Shown here piece after piece: positions 20,901-32,145 of a stretch of DNA of 64,000 nt; within the stretch, counting starts at the first letter, position 1; each line of letters begins with the position of its first letter. Origin of the DNA: Epiperipatus broadwayi (Eukaryota; Onychophora; Udeonychophora; Euonychophora; Peripatidae); the NCBI GenBank assembly GCA_028023455.1, contig JAQFVV010000354.1:434001-498000 (forward strand), read 5' to 3'. Made by a program: the position numbers and the translations under genes. A model generated the notes under the pieces. That model worked only from the letters and a program-made list of their open reading frames with translations. It was not told the DNA's origin and did no database searches.

Positions 20901-21439
20901 TTGCTGTTATTTTGTGTGTTGTTAATACAAAATAAATAAATAAAAGTGTTTATTATAAAATATTTTTTACATCTTTTATTATAACACATCAAAAATGGGG
21001 TTTCAATGTCTATGGCTTTATTTATAAAAGAAAAGACCTATCAATAACAAATGTCTGTTTAGAATTTTGCAAAATACATTTACCCCTAAATAGATTTTAT
21101 ATCAATTTACTTTTAATATTAAATAGATATAATGTTTTGTGAAGAACAATAATTTTTTGCATTGTAAAATTTGTAAACTGAGGATTAACTGGAAATTTAC
21201 AATACTTATTTTAAAATGCAGGGTATTGTTTGTCAGTCATGCACAATAAAGTTAGGGCACACAAATCTCATTTCCATGCAGCAACTTGAACCCTCTGTTA
21301 ATTAATACAGATGCATTAAAACAATTGCTTCAAGGGTGCCACATTTTAAAAATACAATGACAAGATCGTAAAAGCAATTGATTTGTTTTTCAGTTTGCTG
21401 AGCTCATTGCTCTCAAACTACATCTGCCTTTGATTATAT
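20901..21439. other. AT-rich DNA, no gene seen
   Basis: No recognised feature. Confidence 0.4.
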
Positions 21440-21623
21440 ATATATATAAATTGAATGAAGCATAAAAGACTTTATATAAAAGTGTTTTAGAGTGAACATG
21501 AGCAAAATTTTCATGTAAGAGATATATCTTTTTTATTGTATAAAGATCGTCTCAATGACATTCCAAAAAATGCAATGTTAATTGTTTTCATTGGAAAGAT
21601 GTGGTAGAAAATAAAATATATAG
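21440..21623 (+). mobile_element. LINE-C fragment, 5' part (target of the LTR element)
   Basis: Matches the LINE-C stretch near 14460-14600 (GAGCAAAATTTT, then AATGCAATGTTGAT or AATGCAATGTTAAT, then GAAAGATGTGGTAGA). It continues after the LTR element at 30691, so the LTR element inserted into it. Confidence 0.55.
21620..21623. repeat. Target-site duplication, left (ATAG)
   Basis: ATAG directly precedes the 5' LTR and recurs at 30691-30694. Confidence 0.75.
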
Positions 21624-24335
21624 TGTGCCAGGCATTATCAAATGGCCTTGCACAAAGTATGGATTAAGCACAACAAATATATAAATGTGCTATATTGATA
21701 ATGGAGTGGTCTGAGCATTAAAATACCCACACACACCAATTTAAATAATATGAAATTGACATGGAAAATATTGTAAAATAAGCTCATGTATTTTTTTTAT
21801 TTTTCTATTTTGTATATTTTTTATATCACTTTATGTATTGGGCTTTTCTCTGAAAAATTCAAATAGAGAAAGGCAAACTTATTAAACAAATGAATCAAAT
21901 GTTGGAACATAGTAGTAAAATAAATAATTAAAGCAATTGTTCCAACATACTTGTATATTTTTCATTTTTTTTAATTACTGCCTCTAAAAACTAATTTTAT
22001 TCTATAAACAAAGAATGTTAATTGCTTTTGCAAAAATCTGACCAAAAGCAAAATGTTTGATAATGCTATAATTAAAATGTTATTATTTTTTTTTAAATAG
22101 AAATTCTTTTGAAATGAATAGCTGTAATCAAGTGGTCTGAGCATTCAAGATGGATGTCAAACTTAAAATGTAGAATTTAATCGGAAAAATATAAAGGAAT
22201 GTTTGCAATCTAAGTGATAAGCTAGATTAAAAGGATTGGCTGATTCATTCTTCTCAGAGGGATATCTGAATTGGTTCTTATTAGTGGGATGGATAGTGCT
22301 GTGGGATTCAGTCTTTCGTTGGCAGCCATTCTGGGCAAGTCATTCTTTTCGTTGCTCCAGAATTCTCCAAGCGATCAGCTACTTAGAGAGTCATTTATGA
22401 ATAGTACTATTAGTGACATTCGTTAGAACAAATCCTTTATACAGTTCTTTTAAGAACTCTTATCTTTGTGGATTCGAATAACTATTGGAGACAGCCTATG
22501 AAAATTTATTAAATAATCCTCGTTACTATTTAGATATATATAAAAAAGAGGATATGAAGCAATATACTAGAGATTCCGGCAAAATGACCGTGGGGTAGAC
22601 AACTAGCCAGTGCACCGCCCTTTCTCTGTCCTAAGCCGCCCAGATGTGACCACGCCAATTCCAACCGCCCAGGAGGATGGCCAGTGCCGCCTTACTAAAT
22701 GGAAGAAATCGTCACCACACAGCCAGTTAACTTGAAGCCCACTCAGCCCAGAGGAGAAGAATGAAGACGCAGATATAAGTTTATTTTAAGATATTTATTA
22801 ACATTGAAATAATTAACTTTTCTATTTCCGATTAGATATATATTTTTTTGTTATTATTATTTATCATTTAAAAATGAGAGAGTCTCTCGCATATGTATAA
22901 ATTTACGGTTATTGCGGTCATAAATGGTAAAGCTTTTACTTAAATCCTTTGAGTGAATTTTTCTATTTCAAATTAGTATTTTCAGCAAAGATCGCAATGA
23001 GATTTTTTTTTGTTGTTGTTGTTGTTGCTATTCGTTTTGCTGTTGTTGTTATTCCTGAAATTCGTCAAATATAAATATGCATGTAGATATATGTATGCGT
23101 ACATACGCTTATTATATTCGGTAAATATGATATCTCATGCTGAATATCTAAAAATGTATTTAACCGGATATCCTTTTTAAGTTATTTTTTTTTGTGACTG
23201 CTACACCTCACGATGAGTGTAAGAAGGGATTGATTTATTATAGGTTCCCTGGAAGCAAGTACTCTAATAACTTTATATTTAAAATAATAGTAAGTGTATA
23301 ATTTGGCTGCACGTATATACATGTATAGAAATTTATCTTTGGCAAAACGGAAATAGATACAGTACCTTATGGTGAGTACGATATGGTATCTGAGCCAATG
23401 CAACATATTGACTTGTTGAAAATATGAAATTAGTGATATATTTCATTGTGCAAATATGCATAGTTTTCATTATTATATTTCCTATCAATAAAAAGGTTTT
23501 AAAGTTATCAGTAAAAGCGTATGCCTGTATGACCGAAAATCTCATATCTGTATATCAAATCACACAAATTAAAATTTATTTCTATTGGGTAAAAAGAGCT
23601 CAGACCACTTCCATTACTTATAAACATTGTAAATAGCTTTAGGGATTTATTATTTTTCTTATTTAAAATTGTATTTTATCTATTTCAACGCCTCGAATAT
23701 ATATATAGTTTGGGGTAATTAATTATTTAGTATTTTGTTATTATATTATCATTAGTATGAAACGGTGGTGGGTCTTAGGGATTAAATAAATATTTAATCA
23801 TAATATTAAACTTTTTTCGTTTTCGTATCATTATTTATATTGATAAAAATGTGTTCTTTCCTTATCAACCACATACCTGTAATAATCATTTAACTTACCC
23901 ATTTGAAGACCCTAGATGTAGAGTGACTTGAGCTAGCCACACGGGATATCGCTCTACCGGGGTGTTAAATCTTATTCTTATGCTCCGCTGAACATATGGT
24001 ATTGCACACCCTTCTAGGAGGGTGAAAAATTCATTTTTTGATTCTTTTCTAGAAGTGGCGCGCAAAAGTCTATTTTGTAAATAGATTTTTCAAAGGTGTG
24101 TACTTGCCATTGTTCTAAATATTCGGGCATTAAAATAAGATATCAACTAAAGGGTGTTTTAACTGGAAGATTCCTGTCAATCCACTCTTTCTATCAGTTT
24201 AGCTGGAAGTACTGATATGTATGAGTATAGAAATCGGCTAAATTGATATCCATTTCTTTACCTGTTAAATCTTGGTCACTTCATGCTCAGTGCAAGATTA
24301 GGAAAAGAATTCCGCAGGGAGTATGGTCCGGTACA
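21624..24335 (+). repeat. 5' LTR (2712 bp)
   Basis: Unusually long for an LTR. A likely TATA box, ATATATATAAAAAAG, sits at 22534-22548, followed by a GC-rich block (22575-22700) that stands out from the AT-rich surroundings and may hold the transcript start and R region. Small open frames inside it occur equally in the 3' LTR and have no recognised motif. Confidence 0.92.
22534..22548 (+). promoter_or_regulatory. Putative LTR TATA box
   Basis: ATATATATAAAAAAG about 30-50 bp before the GC-rich block; the equivalent site is in the 3' LTR near 28898. Transcription start is inferred, not seen. Confidence 0.4.
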
Positions 24336-24342
24336 GTAAAAC

Positions 24343-24356
24343 TGGCGCACAACGTG
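24343..24356 (+). promoter_or_regulatory. Primer-binding site (tRNA-Lys-like)
   Basis: TGGCGCACAACGTG starts 7 bp after the 5' LTR. It differs by one base from TGGCGCCCAACGTG, the retroviral and Ty3-like primer site for tRNA-Lys1,2 (comparison from general knowledge). This sets the plus-strand orientation. Confidence 0.75.
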
Positions 24357-25079
24357 TTTTAAATGTAGAAATGGTACGATTAAGGAAAGAACAAGTTAAA
24401 ATTATATAAATGTATAAATTACGGTAAAAATAATTTACGTGCCGTATGTATATATAAACTTTATGTAGGTGTAATTAAAAACTAAATTAAAAGTTTGACT
24501 ACATATATAAGAGAAATTATATAAAATTCGATCATTGTTTTTAAATATACAGTATAGTGTAATTAACAGGCCGTAACACGCTTGGTTTGTTCTATTTTTT
24601 TTTTATAAACATATTCTTAGATAAGGTAAAATATTTTACTCAGTAATTTGCAGTTCCAAAATGATAGTGTTATTTTTTGTAGCGACGAATATTTAAATTA
24701 AGATATAATTATGATTCAAATTGTTAGCAATAAATCAAATGCTCACACTGTATTCTATAAATATACCGAATAAATAAAATAGACTTCGAAGTTATTTTAA
24801 ATAAGTTTACATGTAATATATTGACGGTTGATATTTTGTTATATAGAGTATAGATTCTTTCATCTTAATAATTGCTTAACAATTTTCACTTTAAACCGAG
24901 TCGCTAACATTTTCATTTTATTGGATAAGTAAAGTTGCCGTTTTAAACTGAGTAAAAACTGTCGTCAACATATGCAATTAAAATAGTAATAAAGTATATA
25001 TAAAAATTATTAAACGAATGAGTGGGGGAGTAGGTCACACACTGTATATATGCGTATATAAATGGTCGGAGGTTATTAC

Positions 25080-25600
25080 AAATAAAAGTAATAATTTATT
25101 ATAGCGTAATATTTTAAAATAACTTACAATTGAGTTTATTGTTTTTGTTTTAAAAAGAGAGAAAATAGACATTTTAGACATAGGGATAAAACCTGTTTAT
25201 TAAACGTAGCGAAATGTTTTAGGGTAACTTATACTTGAATTTGCTGTTTATAAAAATAAAAAAAAGGTAAAAGGAAATACTGTTAAATGATACTGGCTTA
25301 ACGAATTAAAGTTTCGAAATGATTTGAAATAACTAATAAGTGATTTTAAAGTAACTTTTAGTTGAATCTATTTGTTTTGTTGTTAGTGAAAAAGTAAAAT
25401 AAAACAGTGTTAAATACTGGCTTACGAATTAAAATTTCGTAAACGATCTAGAATAACTTATACTGGAAGATTTTTTTTTTAAATAAAAAAAAAGGGGGGG
25501 GAGTAAAACAAAATAAAGTGTGGATAACAGCTAACGAAGTAAAGTTTCGTATGTTAAACTTGAATTTCTGTTGTGGGCGATAAATCGAATTAAATAGGCA
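25080..25600 (+). repeat. Degenerate tandem repeats in the gag leader
   Basis: About five units of roughly 100-115 bp, each with a TAACGAATTAAAGTTTCG-like start and an AATAACTTATACTTGAATTTG-like segment (partly shown) at about 25103, 25205, 25300, 25420 and 25530. An A-run then G8 purine tract sits at 25484-25504. They lie in the 1.5-kb leader between the PBS and gag and could be packaging or RNA structural units. Confidence 0.6.
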
Positions 25601-25842
25601 TAGGTAAAATGGGCACAATAACTGGAACAGGGCATAGGAAAAACAAATAATTGGCGAGTCGAATAAGGCAGAGTTAGGTGTGCGGTGTACTGCGTATTTA
25701 AAAGTAAGACACATAGTTAAGAAATAGTTTTATAATAAAAATAAAGTATCTGATCAGTAACTGAAAACTATATATACCAAATATAAATAAATATAGGTAT
25801 TCCGTAACTCCAAAATAAAGAATAGTTATACTGTGTTTTTAA

Positions 25843-27057
25843 ATGTGGACAAGATCCAAATCAAGGAAAATGGATCAACAGCCAATAAGTGATACAATCA
25901 CCTCAGTTAACGAAGAACCAGAGGAAAAGACTCACCGTGAGCAAAAAGAAGATGATCAACAAAGAAGCAAAAAACTCGAAGCGGAAAACGAACGCAGGTG
26001 GACCATGATGGAAGAAATTTTATGGACTATAAAACAAGAAATAGCCAGAATACCGCAGGAAATAAATGAATTGAGGCAACAACTGTCAGAAAATACATCA
26101 TATATACATCAAAGAATAGATGATGTCAAACGTGAACTAGAAAATGAAATAGAAACAAGATTTCAGAGCATAAAAAACGGAAATAATCCGGAACAAGGCA
26201 ACAGCAATAGGCTAGAAAAAACAGAAATGCATCAGCAGATGACTGAAGCAGAGCATGAATATGTTCAGGATCAAGTCAAGAAAAAAGGAGAGGATGCTGA
26301 AATAACCGAACATCATAGCATTAAAAATGATAGGCATGAAAAAGAAAAGGGACAACTTTACCCGGACAATATAAACCAATTCCTAAAAATAAAAATATTT
26401 GAAGGACAAACAGGTGAAGCTCCTATGGAGCACATTAAAAGCTTGGAAAAATATTTCCAGGTAAACCAAATTAATGACTTTAGTAAACTGGCAATTGCCT
26501 GCAGTCATCTCCATGGCGATGCTCAAGCATGGTGGGAATCCTTGTTCCACTATCCAGTGACATTTGAGGAATACAAAAAGGAATTATTAAAAAGTTTTTG
26601 GAATGAACAGCATCAAGAGATGATGCTATACCAAGCCATGCAGGAAAAACATGATGAGAATAATGGTGAAAATTACTTGCAATTTTTCAGAAGACAAGTG
26701 GCAACACTCCGGACATTAAACGCATGTCACATATCAGAGGGACAAATTGTCAGAATAATTCGTCGTAATCTGCCACTTGGGATTGAACAAATGTTACTTA
26801 CTGCGAATATGAATACAGTGCAACAAATGGCAGAACTATTAAGTGCAGTAGACATGACCCAAAGAGACACACAAGGAACCAAAGATAGGCAAAAACAAAA
26901 TCATTGGCATAGAAAGGCCATACCGAGAAATAACAGCATAGAAAGGCGCACTCACCAAACTGAAAACAACGGTTACAACCAAGGAAAGAGATATTGGAAA
27001 GAAAAACAGTTCAGACCACCCTCGCCAAGGCCGGGGTGTAGTAAAGATGATAATTAA
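25843..27057 (+). CDS. gag: Retrotransposon Gag-like capsid protein, 404 aa
   Basis: A single intact frame, ATG to TAA. Residues 1-35 are charged; about 35-115 form a probable coiled coil (heptad-like runs around LRQQLSENTSYIHQRIDDVK); about 120-175 are acidic and polar. A retrotransposon Gag/capsid-like domain spans about 182-345: HIKSLEKYFQVN, the signature LHGDAQAWWESL near 228, FEEYKKELLKSFW, YLQFFRRQVATLRTL and IRRNLPLGIEQML. The tail (346-404) is basic and Gln/Asn/Arg-rich, and could bind RNA in place of the missing CCHC zinc knuckle. It is expected to assemble particles around element RNA. No frameshift site or downstream pol follows. Intactness beside near-identical LTRs suggests recent selection or simply youth. 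Confidence 0.87.
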   Translation: MWTRSKSRKMDQQPISDTITSVNEEPEEKTHREQKEDDQQRSKKLEAENERRWTMMEEILWTIKQEIARIPQEINELRQQLSENTSYIHQRIDDVKRELENEIETRFQSIKNGNNPEQGNSNRLEKTEMHQQMTEAEHEYVQDQVKKKGEDAEITEHHSIKNDRHEKEKGQLYPDNINQFLKIKIFEGQTGEAPMEHIKSLEKYFQVNQINDFSKLAIACSHLHGDAQAWWESLFHYPVTFEEYKKELLKSFWNEQHQEMMLYQAMQEKHDENNGENYLQFFRRQVATLRTLNACHISEGQIVRIIRRNLPLGIEQMLLTANMNTVQQMAELLSAVDMTQRDTQGTKDRQKQNHWHRKAIPRNNSIERRTHQTENNGYNQGKRYWKEKQFRPPSPRPGCSKDDN

Positions 27058-27234
27058 TCACATCACATGATTTAAGAGTCTTTGTAGTTAAATGTTTATA
27101 GGTTTCTTGTGAACTTTTGTCTCTCAGGTATTGTGTGTATGGGTTGATTCGGATTGGCATTTTTTGAACTTGGGCTCTGGAGATGGGGGATGTGCAGGGG
27201 TTGTTTGGAGATGTCTGTGTAATCTGGAGTCTCT

Positions 27235-27560
27235 GTGGCTTCAGGTGAAGGAACACTTCACGCAAAAACGCAAGCAATTCTTTTAGCAGAGAAAACATTC
27301 TCTGGGACTCATTTGGGGTAATGCAAACGTACTCGTAAGTCTCATATAGAAAGAGCAGAGGAGCATTAACTTCATCTCTTCTTATATATATATATATATA
27401 TATATGGAAAGCCATGAAGGAACACTTCACCACGCAAAAATGCGAGCAATTCTTTTAGCCGAGAAAATATTCTCTGAGACTCATTTGGGTAATGCAAATG
27501 TACTCGTAAGTCTCGTAGAAAGAGCAGAGGAGCATTAACTTCATCTCTTATACATATAAA
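27235..27560 (+). repeat. Tandem duplication downstream of gag
   Basis: Two units, about 27235-27405 and 27410-27560, share GAAGGAACACTTCAC, GCAATTCTTTTAGC, ACTCGTAAGTCTC and AGAAAGAGCAGAGGAGCATT. The first ends in (TA)n at 27384-27404. GAGAAAACATTCTC-like inverted segments give hairpin potential. Non-coding; possibly captured or regulatory sequence. Confidence 0.75.
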
Positions 27561-27971
27561 TTGAAAGCCCTTCATTAGGGGTTGCAAATTATCCTGTCAG
27601 CCTCCAAAAAGTGAGCTTGGATGCACCCACGAAGTTTGGTACATTACGCTAGTAGTATGTTTCGTGATTCATTCGACTTTGCTTGGCTGGTCACAGAGTT
27701 CTAGAAAGGATAGATATCTTCATGTTGCCCATCTGTTTGTCTTCTTTTATCTCTGAACCTGGTGATTGGGATGCTGATGTAGTTTTGGCTTAGTATATCG
27801 ATGTTATGGGGGATGAAATGTCACATTGTTACTATTCGACATCGTACTTTTTAGACTTTCAAAAGAAAAATACAAAAATTAGTAAAAATATAATTAGTAA
27901 ACATATACTTAATATCTATGTAAATAAGAACTTAAGACTTTAAATGGTCATATCCATTTAAAAGTCTCATT
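27561..27971 (+). other. Non-coding 3' part of the LTR element
   Basis: No long open frame and no similarity to pol motifs. Contains the region up to the polypurine tract. Confidence 0.6.
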
Positions 27972-27982
27972 GGAGAGGGGGG
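27972..27982 (+). promoter_or_regulatory. Polypurine tract
   Basis: GGAGAGGGGGG, three bases (TAT) before the 3' LTR, is the expected plus-strand primer site. Confidence 0.8.
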
Positions 27983-27985
27983 TAT

Positions 27986-30690
27986 TGTGCCAGGCATTAT
28001 CAAATGGCCTTGCACAAAGTATGGATTAAGCACAACAAATATATAAATGTGCTATATTGATAATGGAGTGGTCTGAGCATTAAAATACCCACACACACCA
28101 ATTTAAATAATATGAAATTGACATGGAAAATATTGTAAAATAAGCTCATGTATTTTTTTTATTTTTCTATTTTGTATATTTTTTATATCACTTTATGTAT
28201 TGGGCTTTTCTCTGAAAAATTCAAATAGAGAAAGGCAAACTTATTAAACAAATGAATCAAATGTTGGAACATAGTAGTAAAATAAATAATTAAAGCAATT
28301 GTTCCAACATACTTGTATATTTTTCATTTTTTTAATTACTGCCTCTAAAAACTAATTTTATTCTATAAACAAAGAATGTTAATTGCTTTTGCAAAAATCT
28401 GACCAAAAGCAAAATGTTTGATAATGCTATAATTAAAATGTTATTATTTTTTTTTAAATAGAAATTCTTTTGAAATGAATAGCTGTAATCAAGTGGTCTG
28501 AGCATTCAAGATGGATGTCAAACTTAAAATGTAGAATTTAATCGGAAAAATATAAAGGAATGTTTGCAATCTAAGTGATAAGCTAGATTAAAAGGATTGG
28601 CTGATTCATTCTTCTCAGAGGGATATCTGAATTGGTTCTTATTAGTGGGATGGATAGTGCTGTGGGATTCAGTCTTTCGTTGGCAGCCATTCTGGGCAAG
28701 TCATTCTTTTCGTTGCTCCAGAATTCTCCAAGCGATCAGCTACTTAGAGAGTCATTTATGAATAGTACTATTAGTGACATTCGTTAGAACAAATCCTTTA
28801 TACAGTTCTTTTAAGAACTCTTATCTTTGTGGATTCGAATAACTATTGGAGACAGCCTATGAAAATTTATTAAATAATCCTCGTTACTATTTAGATATAT
28901 ATAAAAAAGGAGGATATGAAGCAATATACTAGAGATTCCGGCAAAATGACCGTGGGGTAGACAACTAGCCAGTGCACCGCCCTTTCTCTGTCCTAAGCCG
29001 CCCAGATGTGACCACGCCAATTCCAACCGCCCAGGAGGATGGCCAGTGCCGCCTTACTAAATGGAAGAAATCGTCACCACACAGCCAGTTAACTTGAAGC
29101 CCACTCAGCCCAGAGGAGAAGAATGAAGACGCAGATATAAGTTTATTTTAAGATATTTATTAACATTGAAATAATTAACTTTTCTATTTCCGATTAGATA
29201 TATATTTTTTTGTTATTATTATTTATCATTTAAAAATGAGAGAGTCTCTCGCATATGTATAAATTTACGGTTATTGCGGTCATAAATGGTAAAGCTTTTA
29301 CTTAAATCCTTTGAGTGAATTTTTCTATTTCAAATTAGTATTTTCAGCAAAGATCGCAATGAGATTTTTTTTGTTGTTGTTGCTATTTGTTTTGCTGTTG
29401 TTGTTATTCCTGAAATTCGTCAAATATAAATATGCATGTAGATATATGTATGCGTACATACGCTTATTATATTCGGTAAATATGATATCTCATGCTGAAT
29501 ATCTAAAAATGTATTTAACCGGATATCCTTTTTAAGTTATTTTTTTTTGTGACTGCTACACCTCACGATGAGTGTAAGAAGGGATTGATTTATTATAGGT
29601 TCCCTGGAAGCAAGTACTCTAATAACTTTATATTTAAAATAATAGTAAGTGTATAATTTGGCTGCACGTATATACATGTATAGAAATTTATCTTTGGCAA
29701 AACGGAAATAGATACAGTACCTTATGGTGAGTACGATATGGTATCTGAGCCAATGCAACATATTGACTTGTTGAAAATATGAAATTAGTGATATATTTCA
29801 TTGTGCAAATATGCATAGTTTTCATTATTATATTTCCTATCAATAAAAAGGTTTTAAAGTTATCAGTAAAAGCGTATGCCTGTATGACCGAAAATCTCAT
29901 ATCTGTATATCAAATCACACAAATTAAAATTTATTTCTATTGGGTAAAAAGAGCTCAGACCACTTCCATTACTTATAAACATTGTAAATAGCTTTAGGGA
30001 TTTATTATTTTTCTTATTTAAAATTGTATTTTATCTATTTCAACGCCTCGAATATATATATAGTTTGGGGTAATTAATTATTTAGTATTTTGTTATTATA
30101 TTATCATTAGTATGAAACGGTGGTGGGTCTTAGGGATTAAATAAATATTTAATCATAATATTAAACTTTTTTCGTTTTCGTATCATTATTTATATTGATA
30201 AAAATGTGTTCTTTCCTTATCAACCACATACCTGTAATAATCATTTAACTTACCCATTTGAAGACCCTAGATGTAGAGTGACTTGAGCTAGCCACACGGG
30301 ATATCGCTCTACCGGGGTGTTAAATCTTATTCTTATGCTCCGCTGAACATATGGTATTGCACACCCTTCTAGGAGGGTGAAAAATTCATTTTTTGATTCT
30401 TTTCTAGAAGTGGCGCGCAAAAGTCTATTTTGTAAATAGATTTTTCAAAGGTGTGTACTTGCCATTGTTCTAAATATTCGGGCATTAAAATAAGATATCA
30501 ACTAAAGGGTGTTTTAACTGGAAGATTCCTGTCAATCCACTCTTTCTATCAGTTTAGCTGGAAGTACTGATATGTATGAGTATAGAAATCGGCTAAATTG
30601 ATATCCATTTCTTTACCTGTTAAATCTTGGTCACTTCATGCTCAGTGCAAGATTAGGAAAAGAATTCCGCAAGGAGTATGGTCCGGTACA
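27986..30690 (+). repeat. 3' LTR (2705 bp)
   Basis: Near-identical to 21624-24335. Differences include a shorter TTG run near 29375, one extra G after the TATA box and one fewer T near 28330. Ends GGTCCGGTACA, followed by the ATAG duplication. Confidence 0.92.
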
Positions 30691-31030
30691 ATAGGAATGC
30701 TATAATTAGATGAGGCAGTGAAGTATTTTTAAGAGAGGAAAGATTGTACAGATGAAATTAGAGATCAGCTTCATAAAAAATATATAAATAGAATGACGAG
30801 CCACTATGTTTACATGTGAATGTAGCTGTGGTTTATTGATTCATTTGTACAATCATCAAAACTCATCTCTAGTGCAATATTATTTTTTTGCTTGTCGTGA
30901 CTACTTTTTGAAAGTGAAAATGGTCACATTCATTGGTGAAAGGCTGCATCTGATGATGGTGACAGTTAAGGTAAAATACTTTTTACTTAAAGTGCTTTTG
31001 ACGTCTAACATTATTGTTATATTGAGATAA
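30691..31030 (+). mobile_element. LINE-C fragment, 3' part (after the LTR element)
   Basis: Continues the fragment interrupted at 21623. Codons at 30806 onward read MFTCECSCGLLIHLYNHQ, resembling the Cys/His motif that ends many ORF2 proteins of this LINE type. Matches the end of the 14150-14800 copy. Confidence 0.5.
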
Positions 31031-31279
31031 AATAATTACCACTGTGATTAAGATCTGCAACCATTTGAATCATAATTCTTTGAGTCATGAAAAGATGAAG
31101 AATAGAATTCTGGGTATGGCATATAAAAGCTAGCAAGTCTATAATAAGAATGTGACCAAAAATAAAAAACTATATGGTGATAATTATTAGATAGATAGAA
31201 ATTATATAAAAAAGTTGATTTTATATATGCGAGCACACATAAATTTTCAAAGATTAGTACAGATGCAACAATTTTTTTG

Positions 31280-31700
31280 AATTTTTATATTGGACTATTT
31301 CCATCGTTTATTATTAAATATTGAATTTCTTTAGAAAAAAATCTTTATTTAAATTTTCTAATTACATTTTAGTGTTAATAATAACACATAAATTAATATA
31401 TGCATGTTTCAAGTGATATTGGTCTCCTCTCTTATACAGATGTTGGTAGTCTGATCAATAACAGTATTAGAATAGGAATCAAACCTGACTCTTTATTCTT
31501 TGATATTGAATCTTAAAGTGATACTCCAACGAACTAGAGTGTTACCTTAAATAGTTGGGTAGAGTGCTATCTTAAAATTTAATATTCAAGAATCTATAGA
31601 TTCAGATTTGATTCCCATAATAGTACTGTCACTGGTCAAGCCAGTAACACCTGAACAAGAAAGGAGACTAATACAACTCAAACCGTGCTTTTAATTTTAG
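31280..31700. repeat. SINE head-to-head inverted pair
   Basis: The left half (31280-31545) is on the minus strand and the right half (31550-31700) on the plus strand. Each carries the family core, for example AGTACTGTCACTGGTCAAGC then CAGTAACACCTGAACAAG on the right. The tRNA-like heads meet at the centre. The A/B boxes are decayed (AGATTTGATTCCC on the right). Confidence 0.65.
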
Positions 31701-32069
31701 AAACTCAGTTTATTACCTTGCAGAAAATGTATATAAAAAACTCATTGCAAATCAATATTACCTTCCTGAATATTCAAACAATAATTATCATCAAAACAAT
31801 TATGATAAAATTTCTTATGAAGTTCCAGACACTGTGATCCTCCTTTTCTTTAGTTAACAAAGAACTTAAGATAACTAATAGATGTTGGGCTCATGGCTTC
31901 AAAATAAAATTTAGTAGTAGATGCAGACAAATATGAACAATGAATCACACAGAAACTGTGACATCTATTGGTACTATAGGAAAACTGAATATCTTGATAA
32001 AGTTATTAATGAATCTGTTATCTGATTTGAATTCCTACAGATCCATTTATATTTTGTTATTAGTTTAAG
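31701..32069. other. AT-rich DNA, no gene seen
   Basis: No recognised feature. Confidence 0.4.
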
Positions 32070-32145
32070 CTGTTGGTACTGTTCTATTAGATCATGTCAG
32101 CCACTTGATGGCACCATTTATATGCAAAAGCACATAAACATGCTG
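32070..32145 (+). repeat. Short interspersed repeat C, copy 2
   Basis: GGTACTGTTCTATTAGATCA followed by GCCACTTGATGGCACC and GCAAAAGCACATAAAC; see 19345-19445. Confidence 0.5.

Larger units (their letters stand above)
21624..30690 (+). mobile_element. Gag-only LTR retrotransposon, 9.07 kb, intact ends
   Basis: Two long direct repeats (2712 and 2705 bp) start TGTGCCAGG and end GGTCCGGTACA (TG...CA). They flank 3650 bp containing a primer-binding site, one Gag frame and a polypurine tract. A 4-bp target duplication ATAG lies on both sides (21620-21623 and 30691-30694). The LTRs differ only by scattered substitutions and short indels, so insertion is recent. There is no protease, RT, RNase H or integrase and no room for a hidden pol (927 bp after gag). 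It must use enzymes of an autonomous partner. It lies antisense within the 19.8-kb arrestin intron. This matches the published TR-GAG concept of non-autonomous elements. Confidence 0.92.

Noticed and set aside
23182-23636. Short open frames of 70-74 codons repeated at 29537-29991
   Set aside because: They are the same LTR sequence twice; no motifs, composition-driven.
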